NCBI GenBank assembly: GCA_965248075.1
Contig: CBDFIL010000001.1
Location: 992,001 to 1,056,000, forward strand
Direction of reading: 5' to 3'
Source: VXNE01 sp965248075
Lineage (GTDB): Bacteria > Pseudomonadota > Gammaproteobacteria > Pseudomonadales > Azotimanducaceae
DNA: 64,000 nucleotides
In this document: positions 28,039 through 36,603 of the stretch, one piece after another
Layout: every line of letters starts with the position of its first letter
How positions within the stretch are numbered: the stretch's first letter is position 1
Notes under the pieces: generated by a model
Told to the model about the DNA's origin: nothing
What the model saw: the letters and a program-made list of their open reading frames with translations, nothing else
Databases searched by the model: none
Translations under genes and position numbers: made by a program

Positions 28039-28965
28039 ATGCCGCTGCACCCCGAATACCAGACAATGCTCGACGCCCTCGCCGAGATGGACGGGCCGAA
28101 GCTCTCCGACATGCCGCCGCCGGCCGCGCGCGAGATGTTCCGCGCCATGCAGCAACCGGTGGACATCCCGGTCGGCAACGTTCAGGACGCGGCCATCGAC
28201 GGTCCCGGCGGGTCCCTGCCGCTTCGCATCTACACGCCTGCCGGAGACGGGCCGTTTCCCGTCACCATGATGTTTCACGGCGGGGGCTGGGTGCTCGGGG
28301 ACCTCGACACCGCCGACAGCCAGAGCCGCGAACTCTGTAACGGCAGCGGCAGCATCGTCGTCTCGGTGGACTACCGGCTGGCTCCTGAACACCGCTTCCC
28401 CGCGGCCGCCGACGACTGCTACGCGGCGACCTGCTGGGCGAAGGAGAACGCCGCATCGCTCGGCGGCGACCCGAACCGCTTTGCCGTGGCCGGGGACAGC
28501 GCCGGGGGCAACCTCGCGGCGGTGGTCTCCCTGATGGCGCGGGACCGGAGCGGTCCCGCGATCGACCTGCAGGTGCTCGTCTATCCGGTGACGGACGGCA
28601 CCAGTTTCGACACGGACTCCTACCGCGACAACGCCGATGGCTATCTCCTGACGACCGAATCCATGCACTGGTTCTGGGATCTGTACGCGGACGCGGACCA
28701 GCGCACGAACCCCTACGCCTCCCCCGCCCGGGCAGCCGACCTGTCGGGCCTGCCGCCGGCGCTCGTCATGACCGCGGAGTTCGATCCGCTGCGCGACGAG
28801 GGCGAGGCCTACGCCGGCCTGCTCGAAGCTGCCGGCAACACCGTGGAATGCGTCCGCTTCGACGGCATGATCCACGGCTTCTTCGCCCACGGATCCACCA
28901 TCCCCGCGAGCCGCCCCGGCATGGTGAGAGCCTGCTCCGCGCTGCAGGCGGCATTTGCAGCCTGA
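28039..28965 (+). CDS. Alpha/beta hydrolase, hormone-sensitive lipase family
   Basis: A 308-residue esterase. MMFHGGGWVLGD gives the oxyanion hole, VAGDSAGGNLAAV the nucleophile Ser, MTAEFDPLRDEG the Asp and FDGMIHGFF the His, all in canonical form. GAGGAGACAGGAGAG lies upstream of the ATG at 28039. Likely cytoplasmic, acting on short-chain esters or lactones. It is followed after 10 bp by an SDR gene, probably one operon. Intact, unlike the related gene at 25348-26120. Confidence 0.9.
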   Translation: MPLHPEYQTMLDALAEMDGPKLSDMPPPAAREMFRAMQQPVDIPVGNVQDAAIDGPGGSLPLRIYTPAGDGPFPVTMMFHGGGWVLGDLDTADSQSRELCNGSGSIVVSVDYRLAPEHRFPAAADDCYAATCWAKENAASLGGDPNRFAVAGDSAGGNLAAVVSLMARDRSGPAIDLQVLVYPVTDGTSFDTDSYRDNADGYLLTTESMHWFWDLYADADQRTNPYASPARAADLSGLPPALVMTAEFDPLRDEGEAYAGLLEAAGNTVECVRFDGMIHGFFAHGSTIPASRPGMVRACSALQAAFAA

Positions 28966-28975
28966 GGAGCACGGC

Positions 28976-29707
28976 ATGTCGGACCAGACAGCAAGACGCA
29001 ACGCGATCGTCATCGGGGTCGGTCCCGAGGACGGGCTCGGCGGCCAACTGTGCATACGCTTCGCCGAACGCGGACACCACGTATTCATCGCCGGCCGCAC
29101 GGCGGAGAAGGTCGAAGCGCTCGCGGCGACGATCGGTGCCAACGCCACGCCGGTCGTTACCGACGCGACCGACGAAGCCCAGGTGACGGCACTGTTCGAC
29201 ACCGCCGAAGCCGCCGAGGGTCAACTCACGCTCGCGATCTACAACGCCGGCAACAATACGCCGGGCCGCATCGCGGACATGGAAGCGAGCTACTTCGAGA
29301 GCGCCTGGCGCGTCGTCGCGTTCGGCGGCTTCCTGTTCGGTCGCGAGGCGGTACGGCGGATGCGGCAGCGCGGCGGCACGCTGCTGTTCACCGGCGCGAG
29401 TGCATCGCTCAGGGGACGCGCCAACTTCGGCGCCTTCAACTCCTCGAAGGGCGCGTTGCGCAACCTCGCGCAGGCCATCGCGAAGGAGTGCGCCGCAGAC
29501 GGCATCCATGTCGGACACGTCGTGGTGGACGGAGCGATCGGCGGCGAGAAGATCAGGAAGGGCTTTCCGGAATACGCCGAACGTCTCGGCGAGGGCGGCA
29601 TGATCGACATCGGCGGCATCGTCGATGCCTACGAGTTCCTCCACAGCCAGCCGCGTAACGCCTGGTCCTTCGAGGTGGACGTAAGGACTTCGCTCGAGCG
29701 CTGGTAG
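28976..29707 (+). CDS. SDR family oxidoreductase with Phe at the catalytic Tyr position
   Basis: A 243-residue short-chain dehydrogenase/reductase-like protein. The cofactor region is GVGPEDGLGGQL and YNAGN replaces NNAG. FTGASASLRGRANFGAFNSSKGALRNLAQ covers the active-site region: the SxnYxxxK pattern reads F-N-S-S-K, so the usual catalytic Tyr is Phe while the Lys is kept. Related SDRs with AFxxxK are known to me from other proteobacteria, so this is a subfamily trait rather than a single mutation. Normal SDR catalysis is doubtful. The TAG stop (29705-29707) is the first TAG of the REP array. Confidence 0.82.
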   Translation: MSDQTARRNAIVIGVGPEDGLGGQLCIRFAERGHHVFIAGRTAEKVEALAATIGANATPVVTDATDEAQVTALFDTAEAAEGQLTLAIYNAGNNTPGRIADMEASYFESAWRVVAFGGFLFGREAVRRMRQRGGTLLFTGASASLRGRANFGAFNSSKGALRNLAQAIAKECAADGIHVGHVVVDGAIGGEKIRKGFPEYAERLGEGGMIDIGGIVDAYEFLHSQPRNAWSFEVDVRTSLERW

Positions 29708-30055
29708 GGGACGGGCTTGTCCCGTCCCGTCTCGAATTCATGCACGATCCCGGGACGGGCGACCACAAGGGTCGCCCCTACGAATCGGCTCGAACGCGGT
29801 GTGGACCTCACGTGGGCTTGTAGGGGACGGGCTTGTCCCGTCCCGTCTCGAATTCATGCACGATCCCGGCACGGGCGACCACGAGGGTCGCCCCTACGAA
29901 TCGGCTCGAACGCGGTGTGGACCTCACGTGGGCCTGTAGGGGACGGGCTTGTCCCGTCCCGTCTCGAATTCATGCACGATCCCGGGACGGGCGGCCACAA
30001 GGGTCGCCCCTACGAATCGGCTCGAACGCGGTGTGGACCTCACGTGTGCCTGTAG
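29708..30055. repeat. REP-like tandem array, three units
   Basis: Three consecutive units of about 116 bp. Each contains hairpin 1, GGGACGGG-CTTGT-CCCGTCCC, a spacer with GAATTCATGCACG, then hairpin 2, GGGCGACC-ACAAG-GGTCGCCC (CTTGT loop on the other strand), and a linker with CGAACGCGGTGTGGACC. The array is cut at its right by the IS110 element at the CT (AG on this strand) dinucleotide. Short ORFs inside are products of the repeat and not genes. Confidence 0.92.
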
Positions 30056-30257
30056 GACTGTTCACGGTTCTGCAAGTGCTGTTTCGTGCATTTTGGCTGG
30101 GATGGTCAGTAGGCCGTTGCCTCCGGTGTTTCGAGGGGTTGGCGGGTTGGCGGGTTGCCGTGTTCGACGCACGTCCCGCCCGGGCGGGACGTGCGCGCGT
30201 TGCGCATCGCGCTACGGTCGCTACGCTCCCTGCGCGACGATGCGCAACGCGCGCCGT

Positions 30258-31520
30258 TCATGCCGGGGCGTGCTGCGGGTCGAACACCGTGCCGTCGCGC
30301 AGCATCGTGCAAGCCACGAACAGCAGACGGTCCGCGACCGAGCGCAGCGCGCGGTGGTGGCCGTGGCCGCGGGCGCGCAGCGCCTGGTATCGCGCCTTGC
30401 ACGCCGGGTCTTTCTGCACCGCCCCGCTCGCCCAGTAGCCGAGGGCATCGCGCAGCCGGTCATGGACTGCGAGGCGGCGCGTCACGATGCGAACCCGGCC
30501 GGACTGTTTGGTGACCGGGGCCGCCCCGCCCAGGCAGCGCAGGGCGTGGTAGTCTCGTCGGCGCAGGGGATCATCCGCCTCTGCGAGCAGCGTGGCGAGG
30601 ACGTACCTACCGACTCCCGGGATGGATCGCAGGATGGTCGCGTCGCGCTGCCCCTTCGCCTGCCCCGGCTGCGGATCCTCGCTGCCGGTGGTCGCCGGAT
30701 CAGCGCCGCCGAGCTCCGCCAGGAACGCGTCGATCCGGGTCTGAGTCTCGGCGAGTTGCTTGACCACCACGGCCAGACGCTTGGTCAGCAGACGCATGTG
30801 CGTCTCCGCGGCGCGCATCGACGCCGGGTCTACGTCGAGCGGCCGTTGCGCCAGCCGAGCCTTCAGCGTGGCTGCGTCGAAGCGCTGGACCCTGTGCTTT
30901 TTCAACAAGTTGTCGTACGACGACAGGCGCATGCCGCGCGCTGCCGCTGGCGTCGGTACGCGCTTCCACAGCGCCATCGCCCACGGCGCCGCGAGGTCGT
31001 CCTCGACCACTTGGTTGAACGCCGGGTAGTAGCGCCACAGCAGGTCGCGCATGCGGTTGGTCAGCCGCACCCGCTCGCCTTTGAGTTCGTCGTGGGTCCG
31101 CGTCCACTCGCGCAGTTCGACGACCACCGGGGCGGACGCCTGTACCCGCCGCAGGCACTGTGGGTCGGTGCGCAGCGCCGAGGCCAGCACGCGCGCGTCG
31201 CGGCGGTCGTCCTTGGCGCCCGCCGGCGAGTACCGGTCGCGGAACCGGTCGAGCTGCTTCGGGTTGATCGCGTGCACCGCCAGGCCGTGCGCCAGCAAGC
31301 TCTCCACCACCGGACCGCGTGGCGTCTCGATCGCCACCCCGACCGTCTCGGACGGCGCCGCGGCAACCGTCTCGGCGATCCACGCCGCCATCGCCGCCAG
31401 CCCCGGCCCGCTGTGCGCGAACACGTTCTCGCCACGCACCGCGCCAGCGCCGTCGAGCACGCACACCTGGTGGTTCTGCCCACCCCAGTCCACGCCGACG
31501 TACCAGTTCAATTCGGACAT
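30258..31520 (-). CDS. IS110 family transposase (DEDD recombinase)
   Basis: 420 residues if started at the second ATG of an ATGATG pair, four bases after AGGAGG. The N-terminal RuvC-like DEDD domain shows YVGVDWGGQNHQ (Asp), AIETPRGPVVESL (Glu) and GAKDDRRDARVLA (Asp pair). The C-terminal Transposase_20 domain has ILRSIPGVGRYVLATLL and GGAAPVTKQSGRV, the latter with the conserved Ser near residue 345. The protein is identical in sequence to copy 2. It is expected to bind the bridge RNA encoded by its own leader and recombine the element's circular form into a target. Confidence 0.95.
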   Translation of the reverse strand: MSELNWYVGVDWGGQNHQVCVLDGAGAVRGENVFAHSGPGLAAMAAWIAETVAAAPSETVGVAIETPRGPVVESLLAHGLAVHAINPKQLDRFRDRYSPAGAKDDRRDARVLASALRTDPQCLRRVQASAPVVVELREWTRTHDELKGERVRLTNRMRDLLWRYYPAFNQVVEDDLAAPWAMALWKRVPTPAAARGMRLSSYDNLLKKHRVQRFDAATLKARLAQRPLDVDPASMRAAETHMRLLTKRLAVVVKQLAETQTRIDAFLAELGGADPATTGSEDPQPGQAKGQRDATILRSIPGVGRYVLATLLAEADDPLRRRDYHALRCLGGAAPVTKQSGRVRIVTRRLAVHDRLRDALGYWASGAVQKDPACKARYQALRARGHGHHRALRSVADRLLFVACTMLRDGTVFDPQHAPA

Positions 31521-31559
31521 CATGCCTCCTCGTCGTTGTTTCCCCCGATGCTGCAGGCA

Positions 31560-31732
31560 TGCCGCGATGCTCACCTGTCCCTGTACTGGCGCTCGAGGCG
31601 CGGACTGTTCACTGGGCGTCCATCGCGGCAGAAAACCGCCGGGGCACGAGTCCTACGTCGGTGCTCGTGGCACAGGGGACGGGTGGTCGCTCCCGGCAGC
31701 TCTGCCCAGCTTCGCGGCGGTGCCACGAAGCT
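31560..31732 (-). ncRNA. Predicted IS110 bridge RNA, copy 1
   Basis: The reverse complement of the leader described for copy 2 (46661-46833), with the same target-loop and donor-loop guide sequences and stems. It lies directly upstream of the transposase start on the same strand. See the copy 2 entry for the details of each segment. Confidence 0.8.
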
Positions 31733-31747
31733 GTTCAGAAGCGTACA

Positions 31748-31963
31748 GGGGACGGGCTTGTCCCGTCCCGCCTCGAATTCATGCACGATCCCGGGACGGG
31801 CGACCACAAGGGTCGCCCCTACGAATCGGCTCGAACGCGGTGTGGACCTCACGTGGGCTTGTAGGGGACGGGCTCGTCCCGTCCCGTCTCGAATTCATGC
31901 ACGATCCCGGGACGGGCGACCACAAGGGCCGGGGACGGGCGACCACGAGGGTCGCCCCTACAG
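31748..31963. repeat. REP-like array continuing after the IS110 element
   Basis: Two units of the same repeat plus a shortened third copy that keeps only hairpin 2. The repeat interrupted by the IS element resumes here precisely after the AG dinucleotide, showing insertion without loss of target bases. Confidence 0.88.
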
Positions 31964-31981
31964 TGCTCGTGCCGGTCCCGC

Positions 31982-32389
31982 TCAGTCGACGCGGGCCTGC
32001 GCGCTACCCGTCAGCACGACCGCGCCGTCCTGGTTGACGGTCGCGATGTCGAGATCCACGAGCCCGTCGTGTACGGCCTTGACCGTCGCCGTGGCATCGA
32101 GCGTATCGCCCGGCCACACCTGGTTCGTGAACCGTACGCCGTATTCCGTCAGGCGCCCGTCGCCGACATAGTTCGTCACCATGCGTCCGGTCATGCCCAT
32201 GGTCAGCATGCCGTGGGCGAAGACCGTGGGGTACTTGGCAACTTCGCGAGTGAAGAGCTCGTCGGTATGCACGGGGTTGTAGTCGCCAGACGCGCCCGCG
32301 TACTGGACGATCTGCGTGCGCTTGAGATCCTCGACGAGCCGCTCGGTGTGGTTGTCGCCGACCTTCAGGTCTGCTGCTTTCAAAGCCAT
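31982..32389 (-). CDS. MaoC-like hot-dog hydratase
   Basis: A 135-residue single hot-dog-fold protein. YAGASGDYNPVHTDELFTREVAKYPTVFAHGML contains the hydratase-2 motif (Asp and His around D-x-N-P-x-H), so catalytic residues are present. It acts on enoyl-CoA or hydroxyacyl-CoA thioesters. It follows, at 19 bp, a second MaoC-type gene with an N-terminal-type domain; the two probably form a heterodimer in the manner of HadAB-like dehydratases. Part of an operon with enoyl-CoA hydratase. Confidence 0.88.
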   Translation of the reverse strand: MALKAADLKVGDNHTERLVEDLKRTQIVQYAGASGDYNPVHTDELFTREVAKYPTVFAHGMLTMGMTGRMVTNYVGDGRLTEYGVRFTNQVWPGDTLDATATVKAVHDGLVDLDIATVNQDGAVVLTGSAQARVD

Positions 32390-32408
32390 TGTTGTCTCCG
32401 TGTTCCGC

Positions 32409-32909
32409 TTAGCCCTGATCGACCGGACGTTCCGTCTGGACGCCCACTCCCGTCGCCGTGACGACGAGTTCCCCGTCCTGGTCCCGATACTCCGTGACCG
32501 TCTCGGAAAACGTCAGCTTGCCCGCCCGCCGGCTCTCCCTCTCCCAGCGCTTGCCGGGCTTGGTGGTCGCGGTCAGCACGTCGCCCACGCGTGGATGACG
32601 GTGGTAGACGTAGCGCTGTTCCGCATGCAGGCCACCGCCGCCGCCACCGCCGCCGCCCTCGCTCTTCTCGCGAACGACGCCCGTCGGCTCGCCGCCGGAC
32701 CCGAACCACGCTTCGCCCACCTTCGGGCGCAGGAAGTAGTCGGGATCGAACTGGGCACTCGCCTGCACGAACGTCGGCGGCGCCACGACAGCTTCGCATT
32801 CCGTGCCCGCCGCGTAGTCCGCATCGTAGTAGATCGGATTATCGTCGCCGACCGAGCGCGCGAACATCATGATGTGTCCTGCCTCGATCGGGAATTTGTC
32901 TATGGCCAT
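32409..32909 (-). CDS. MaoC-like dehydratase N-terminal-domain protein
   Basis: A 166-residue hot-dog protein of the MaoC_dehydrat_N type (ARSVGDDNPIYYDADYA, VVAPPTFVQASAQFDPDY). It contains an unusual run of nine glycines near residue 88, encoded by a GGC-rich tract that could be prone to slippage. The ATG at 32909 is chosen because GGGGGT lies just upstream. Probably the non-catalytic or substrate-binding partner of the MaoC protein downstream. Confidence 0.85.
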   Translation of the reverse strand: MAIDKFPIEAGHIMMFARSVGDDNPIYYDADYAAGTECEAVVAPPTFVQASAQFDPDYFLRPKVGEAWFGSGGEPTGVVREKSEGGGGGGGGGLHAEQRYVYHRHPRVGDVLTATTKPGKRWERESRRAGKLTFSETVTEYRDQDGELVVTATGVGVQTERPVDQG

Positions 32910-32953
32910 CCTACCCCCTGCCAATGGTGGAAAACCCGCAAAGGTATCAAGTA

Positions 32954-33730
32954 TCAACGGCCTTTGAAATCGGGTTTGCGTTTTTCCAGGAACGCCGAGA
33001 TGCCCTCGGTCTTGTCTTCCGTCTGCACCAGCGCGCCCTGTGCGTACTTCTCCAGCATCAACGCGCCGGCGAGACTAGCCTCCATGCCGAAGTTCACCAT
33101 GGCCTTCATGGTCCGCGGCACGAACGGCGCGAAGCTCGCGAGGTGGGCCGCGACGCGTCGCGTTTCCGGAAGCAGTTCCTCCGGCTCGACGAGGCGCGTC
33201 ACAAGGCCGATGGACAGCGCCCGCTCCGCGTCGATGGGCTCGCCCATCAGCATCATCTCCATCGCCCAGCCGCGCCCCACGATCCTCGGCAGGCGCGCCG
33301 TGGCGCCGCCACCCGGGATAATGCCGAGCTTCCCTTCCGGTGTCGCGAACCGCGACCGATGCGTCGCGATCCTGAGGTCGCAACCGAGCGCGACTTCGAG
33401 CCCGCCACCCATGCAGATGCCGTCGATGGCGGCCACGGTCGGCTTCGGCGTCCGTTCGAGTTGGTCCGCAAGGCCCTGCACGATCGGCTCGAGCGCCTTC
33501 CTGAAGTCGCGATGCAGTACCTCGGAGAGGTCCGAGCCGGACGCGAACGCACGGCCACCCGCGCCGGTAATCGCAATGACCCGCACGTCATCGTCGAGCG
33601 CCGCCCGACGCACGGCGTGGTGCAGCTCTTCCAGCGTGTCCAGCGAGATGGCGTTGTGCCGGTCGGGACGGTCGATGGTCAGGAGGGCCAGCGGGCCGTC
33701 CACCTCGTAGCGGATTTCCTCGAAGTCCAT
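32954..33730 (-). CDS. Enoyl-CoA hydratase/isomerase family protein
   Basis: A 258-residue crotonase-fold protein. RAFASGSDLSEVL and GICMGGGLEVALGCDLRIA form the two oxyanion-hole segments, and ATPEGKLGIIPGGGATARL holds the usual glutamate position. It hydrates trans-2-enoyl-CoA or catalyses a related crotonase reaction. It is the first gene of a three-gene minus-strand cluster with two MaoC proteins. The ATG at 33730 starts the conserved MDFEEIRYEVDG segment. Confidence 0.9.
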   Translation of the reverse strand: MDFEEIRYEVDGPLALLTIDRPDRHNAISLDTLEELHHAVRRAALDDDVRVIAITGAGGRAFASGSDLSEVLHRDFRKALEPIVQGLADQLERTPKPTVAAIDGICMGGGLEVALGCDLRIATHRSRFATPEGKLGIIPGGGATARLPRIVGRGWAMEMMLMGEPIDAERALSIGLVTRLVEPEELLPETRRVAAHLASFAPFVPRTMKAMVNFGMEASLAGALMLEKYAQGALVQTEDKTEGISAFLEKRKPDFKGR

Positions 33731-33839
33731 GTAGGCGCGTCTCCATTGGGGCGTCTTGAGAACGACCGGCAGTGTAATGTCCCGGTGCGTTCGGCTCCAT
33801 GACGCACTGCGACGCATTTCCAGTACCCGGAAATAGGAA

Positions 33840-33892
33840 GCCCGCCAGCCTGGAGAGGGAGCTGGCGGGCCAAGGACCTCGAAGCCGAGGTC
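33840..33892 (-). terminator. Stem-loops downstream of the histidine kinase operon
   Basis: GCCCGCCAGC and GCTGGCGGGC form a perfect 10-bp stem with an 11-base loop (33840-33870), followed on the minus strand by TTCCTATTTCC. Just before it on that strand is GACCTCG-GCTT-CGAGGTC (33875-33892). Position after the kinase stop at 33982 suggests transcription termination. The structured run may also include a small RNA; see findings. Confidence 0.6.
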
Positions 33893-33981
33893 TCGGGATG
33901 GAGATGCCTCCTGCGGAAGAGAGCCGGCCCTTGCGGTCCGGACACTCGCCCTCGGCATGCAGCCTGGGCGGCTAGCGTGTC

Positions 33982-35388
33982 TCACCCCACCGATATGCTG
34001 CCAAACTGCTGTTTCTCGCTGATTTCCCGAACTGCCGGTTTTGTGTCCGTTTGTATCAGCGTGCTGAACGCGATCCAGACGTCCGCGCCGCCGGAGTCGC
34101 TCGCGTCGATGCCAACTCGCCAGCCGTGGGCGCTGCACAACTGGTGCACGATGGCGAGACCCAGTCCGCTCCCGCCGGTGCTCCTGCCGCGCCCACGATC
34201 GAGCCGGAAGAACGGCTGGAATACCTTCTCCCGGTCCGCCTCCGGTATTCCGGGTCCTCCGTCCAGGATATGCACCGCTACATCGGCGCCGACCCGGACC
34301 GACACACGTGCCGCCTCGGCGTGCTCGCGGGCGTTGTCGATCAGGTTGACGAGCACCCGCGCGAAGGCACCGGGGGGGACCATGCCCCGCACCTGCTCGT
34401 CCCCGCGCCAGTCCACCGCGATCGTCTCGTCGACCTCCGCGACGATGGACTCCACGTACGGCTTCAGCAGCAGTTCCTGCGGCGCCTCTCCGGCACCCCT
34501 GGCAAAGCGCAGGGCATCCCCAATGAGCTCGTCCATCCGTTCGAGGTTGCCGGCCATGCGCCCGACCAGCTCCGGATCGACGTCTTCGGGCAGCAATTCG
34601 ACGGCAAGCCGCATCCTCGCGAGAGGGGTCCGGAGGTCGTGGGAGATGCCGGCGAGCAGCGTCGTGCGGTTCGAGAGCAGTTCGCTGATCTCGCGCGCCA
34701 TGCGGTTGAAGCTCTGCGCGAGCGTCACCAGCTCCCGCGGACCCTTCTCCGGCAGCGGGGAGAAGCCCTCCGCGCCCCGGAACGCTTCCACGGCCGCCGC
34801 CGTCTCGGCCAGCGGTCTGGCGATGCGCCGCACAACCAGGAACGAAGTGCCGAAGACGATGATCGCGCCGACGATCCCGATGGTCAGCCCCACATACGGC
34901 AAGTCGACACCCTGTTCTCCCGGGGAAATACCGATCTGCAGCCGGCCGCCGGGGATGGGCAACTCGGCCCACAGCAGTTCGTCACCTTCGAGCAGCCGTA
35001 CCGGAGCGCCGAGACGCTCGGAGATCCTCGCCCGCAGGAGCGCGTAGTAGGCGTTGTCCTCGTCTGCAGCGGGCAGATCGCGAATGTCGGAACTGATCAC
35101 CAGATCGTGCATGCGCGTCATCTCCAACTCGAAGGCGGGGCGCGCGTCGGTATAGTCCGGGAGTTCCGCCCACGTCTGCGCGGAAAGCACCACGAGACCG
35201 GCTTCGTCGTCCGCGGAGCGCTCGGTCATGGGCCCGATCACGAAGAACTGCGATGCGGCGAGGGCCGTCCCGACAATGGCGACGGCGCTGATCGCGAGTA
35301 TGACGTTCGTGCGTGCGAGGAGCGAAGTCGGCAGTATGCCCAGACGGAAGCCTCGCGGCTTCTCCCCCGGCCCGGCGACCGTGGCCAT
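33982..35388 (-). CDS. Sensor histidine kinase, EnvZ type
   Basis: A 468-residue membrane kinase. TM1 spans about residues 27-47, a periplasmic domain runs to about 165, and TM2 spans about 166-186, followed by HAMP. The phospho-acceptor His250 lies in LLAGISHDLRTPLARMR. The ATPase domain shows NLIDNAREHA (N box), DGGPGIP (G1), FQPFFRLDRGRG (F box) and GGSGLGLAIV (G2). The layout and HAMP-DHp sequence match EnvZ-like kinases. The gene lies 12 nt downstream of the response regulator, so the two are one operon. The signal is unknown. Confidence 0.93.
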   Translation of the reverse strand: MATVAGPGEKPRGFRLGILPTSLLARTNVILAISAVAIVGTALAASQFFVIGPMTERSADDEAGLVVLSAQTWAELPDYTDARPAFELEMTRMHDLVISSDIRDLPAADEDNAYYALLRARISERLGAPVRLLEGDELLWAELPIPGGRLQIGISPGEQGVDLPYVGLTIGIVGAIIVFGTSFLVVRRIARPLAETAAAVEAFRGAEGFSPLPEKGPRELVTLAQSFNRMAREISELLSNRTTLLAGISHDLRTPLARMRLAVELLPEDVDPELVGRMAGNLERMDELIGDALRFARGAGEAPQELLLKPYVESIVAEVDETIAVDWRGDEQVRGMVPPGAFARVLVNLIDNAREHAEAARVSVRVGADVAVHILDGGPGIPEADREKVFQPFFRLDRGRGRSTGGSGLGLAIVHQLCSAHGWRVGIDASDSGGADVWIAFSTLIQTDTKPAVREISEKQQFGSISVG

Positions 35389-35400
35389 CCGTGTGCGCCG

Positions 35401-36120
35401 TCAGGCGCTGTCGGGGCAGAACATGTACCCCTTGCCCCAGATGGTCTTGATATACGTCGGTGAGGACGGATCGGGCTCGATCTTGCCCCGCAGGCGGGTG
35501 ACCCGAACGTCGATACTGCGGTCGAACGGCGAACGCTCCGCGCCGGTCAGGAGATCGAGGATGCGGTCCCGGTCCAGCACCCTGTTCGGGTGTTGGGCAA
35601 GGACGCTCAGCAAGTCGAATTCGCCCGTGGTCAGCGGGATGGTCCGTTGCTCCCGCGTCAGTCGATAGGCGTTCAAATCGAGCCGGAACGCGCCGAACTC
35701 CAGGAGACGGGAGTCGCTCGTACTCTCCTGGCCCGACGTTCGACGCATCACCGCGCGAATCCGTGCGAGGAGCTCCCGGGGGTTGAAGGGCTTGGTCATG
35801 TAGTCGTCCGCGCCCACTTCGAGGCCGACGATCCGATCCACGTCTTCCCCCTGCGCTGAGACCATGATGATGGGGATCGCGGATTTTCGCTTGAGCCGCT
35901 TCGCGATCGAGAGGCCGTCCTCCCCGGGCAGCATCAGGTCCAGGATGACCAGGTCGACATCGTGCGCTTCGAGGGCCGCGTCCATGGTGATGCCGTCTTC
36001 GACGCAGACGACGTCGTAGCCCTTCTGTTTGAGGTACTGCCGCGCCAGGTCGCGCAACTCGACATCGTCGTCGACGACCAGCAACGTCGCCCTTTCACGG
36101 CCTAGCGCTGACTCGGTCAA
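35401..36120 (-). CDS. OmpR-type response regulator
   Basis: A 239-residue regulator. The receiver domain has the acidic pocket VVDDDVE, phospho-acceptor Asp61 in LVILDLMLPGEDG, and the Lys in YMTKPFNPREL. The C-terminal winged-helix domain has LTTGEFDLLSVLAQHPNRVLDRDRILDLL. It begins with TTG at 36120, overlapping the TGA of the preceding gene as TTGA, so translation is coupled. It pairs with the EnvZ-type kinase downstream and likely controls envelope functions. Confidence 0.93.
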   Translation of the reverse strand: MTESALGRERATLLVVDDDVELRDLARQYLKQKGYDVVCVEDGITMDAALEAHDVDLVILDLMLPGEDGLSIAKRLKRKSAIPIIMVSAQGEDVDRIVGLEVGADDYMTKPFNPRELLARIRAVMRRTSGQESTSDSRLLEFGAFRLDLNAYRLTREQRTIPLTTGEFDLLSVLAQHPNRVLDRDRILDLLTGAERSPFDRSIDVRVTRLRGKIEPDPSSPTYIKTIWGKGYMFCPDSA

Positions 36121-36578
36121 TCGCTGTCGACCGTCTTCTTGACCGTCACCACGGGAACTCGAAGCCTGCGTTCAGGCTCTGCGGCCTGTTCCACACGACG
36201 CTCGAATCCCTTCCCATAGTCGTCCGGTCGCTCCTCACGGGGCACATCGGATGCCCGCGAGCGGTACCGCACGACCTGCTCGATACGTACGACCGAGCCG
36301 TCCGGGCGGCGCACCGTGCGGCCGAAACGCCGCTGAACCTCCACCGGGATGGCCTGCTTGCGTCCGTTGGCGACCATGCGCCGCCGCACCTCGAGGAAGA
36401 AGTCCCGGCGTTCCTCGGGGCTGAGCGCCTGCCAGTCCGAAGCCAGCCGTGTGAGCTCCTGGTCGGAATACTGCGCGAAGGGGTTCGGTGCGGCAGCCAT
36501 GGCAAAGGACGCGGCAGCCATGGCGAAGATCACGCAGACCGCCCGGAACCCCCGGGCCGCACCGCGACGCACCGTCAT
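36117..36578 (-). CDS. Small secreted protein of unknown function
   Basis: A 153-residue protein with a likely signal peptide (MTVRRGAARGFRAVCVIFAM, then small residues ending in AMAAA) and a short charged mature part with SDQELTRLASDWQALSPEERRDFFLEVRRRM. A basic C-terminal half contains VRRPDGSVVRIEQVV. Its TGA overlaps the start of the response regulator, placing it first in the two-component operon; it may be a periplasmic accessory to the kinase, which is only an inference from position. Not recognised as a named family. Confidence 0.65.
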   Translation of the reverse strand: MTVRRGAARGFRAVCVIFAMAAASFAMAAAPNPFAQYSDQELTRLASDWQALSPEERRDFFLEVRRRMVANGRKQAIPVEVQRRFGRTVRRPDGSVVRIEQVVRYRSRASDVPREERPDDYGKGFERRVEQAAEPERRLRVPVVTVKKTVDSD

Positions 36579-36603
36579 GAACAAACGCGCTGTTGTCGCT
36601 CGT

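Larger units (their letters stand above)
30054..31748 (-). mobile_element. IS110-family insertion sequence, copy 1
   Basis: An element of about 1.69 kb bounded by AG at 30054-30055 and 31747-31748 (CT on the element's sense strand). It carries one DEDD recombinase gene on the minus strand, a leader of about 230 bp (left end) and a trailer of about 200 bp (right end). There are no inverted repeats and no target duplication beyond the shared dinucleotide, as expected for IS110. It is inserted in a REP-like repeat. It is almost identical to 46645-48339, differing by a few bases in the right end. Confidence 0.93.

Noticed and set aside
29708..30055. Several short reading frames encoding near-identical Arg/Pro/Ser-rich peptides within the repeats
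   Set aside because: They are translations of the 116-bp repeat in different frames, have no RBS, and recur wherever the repeat does.
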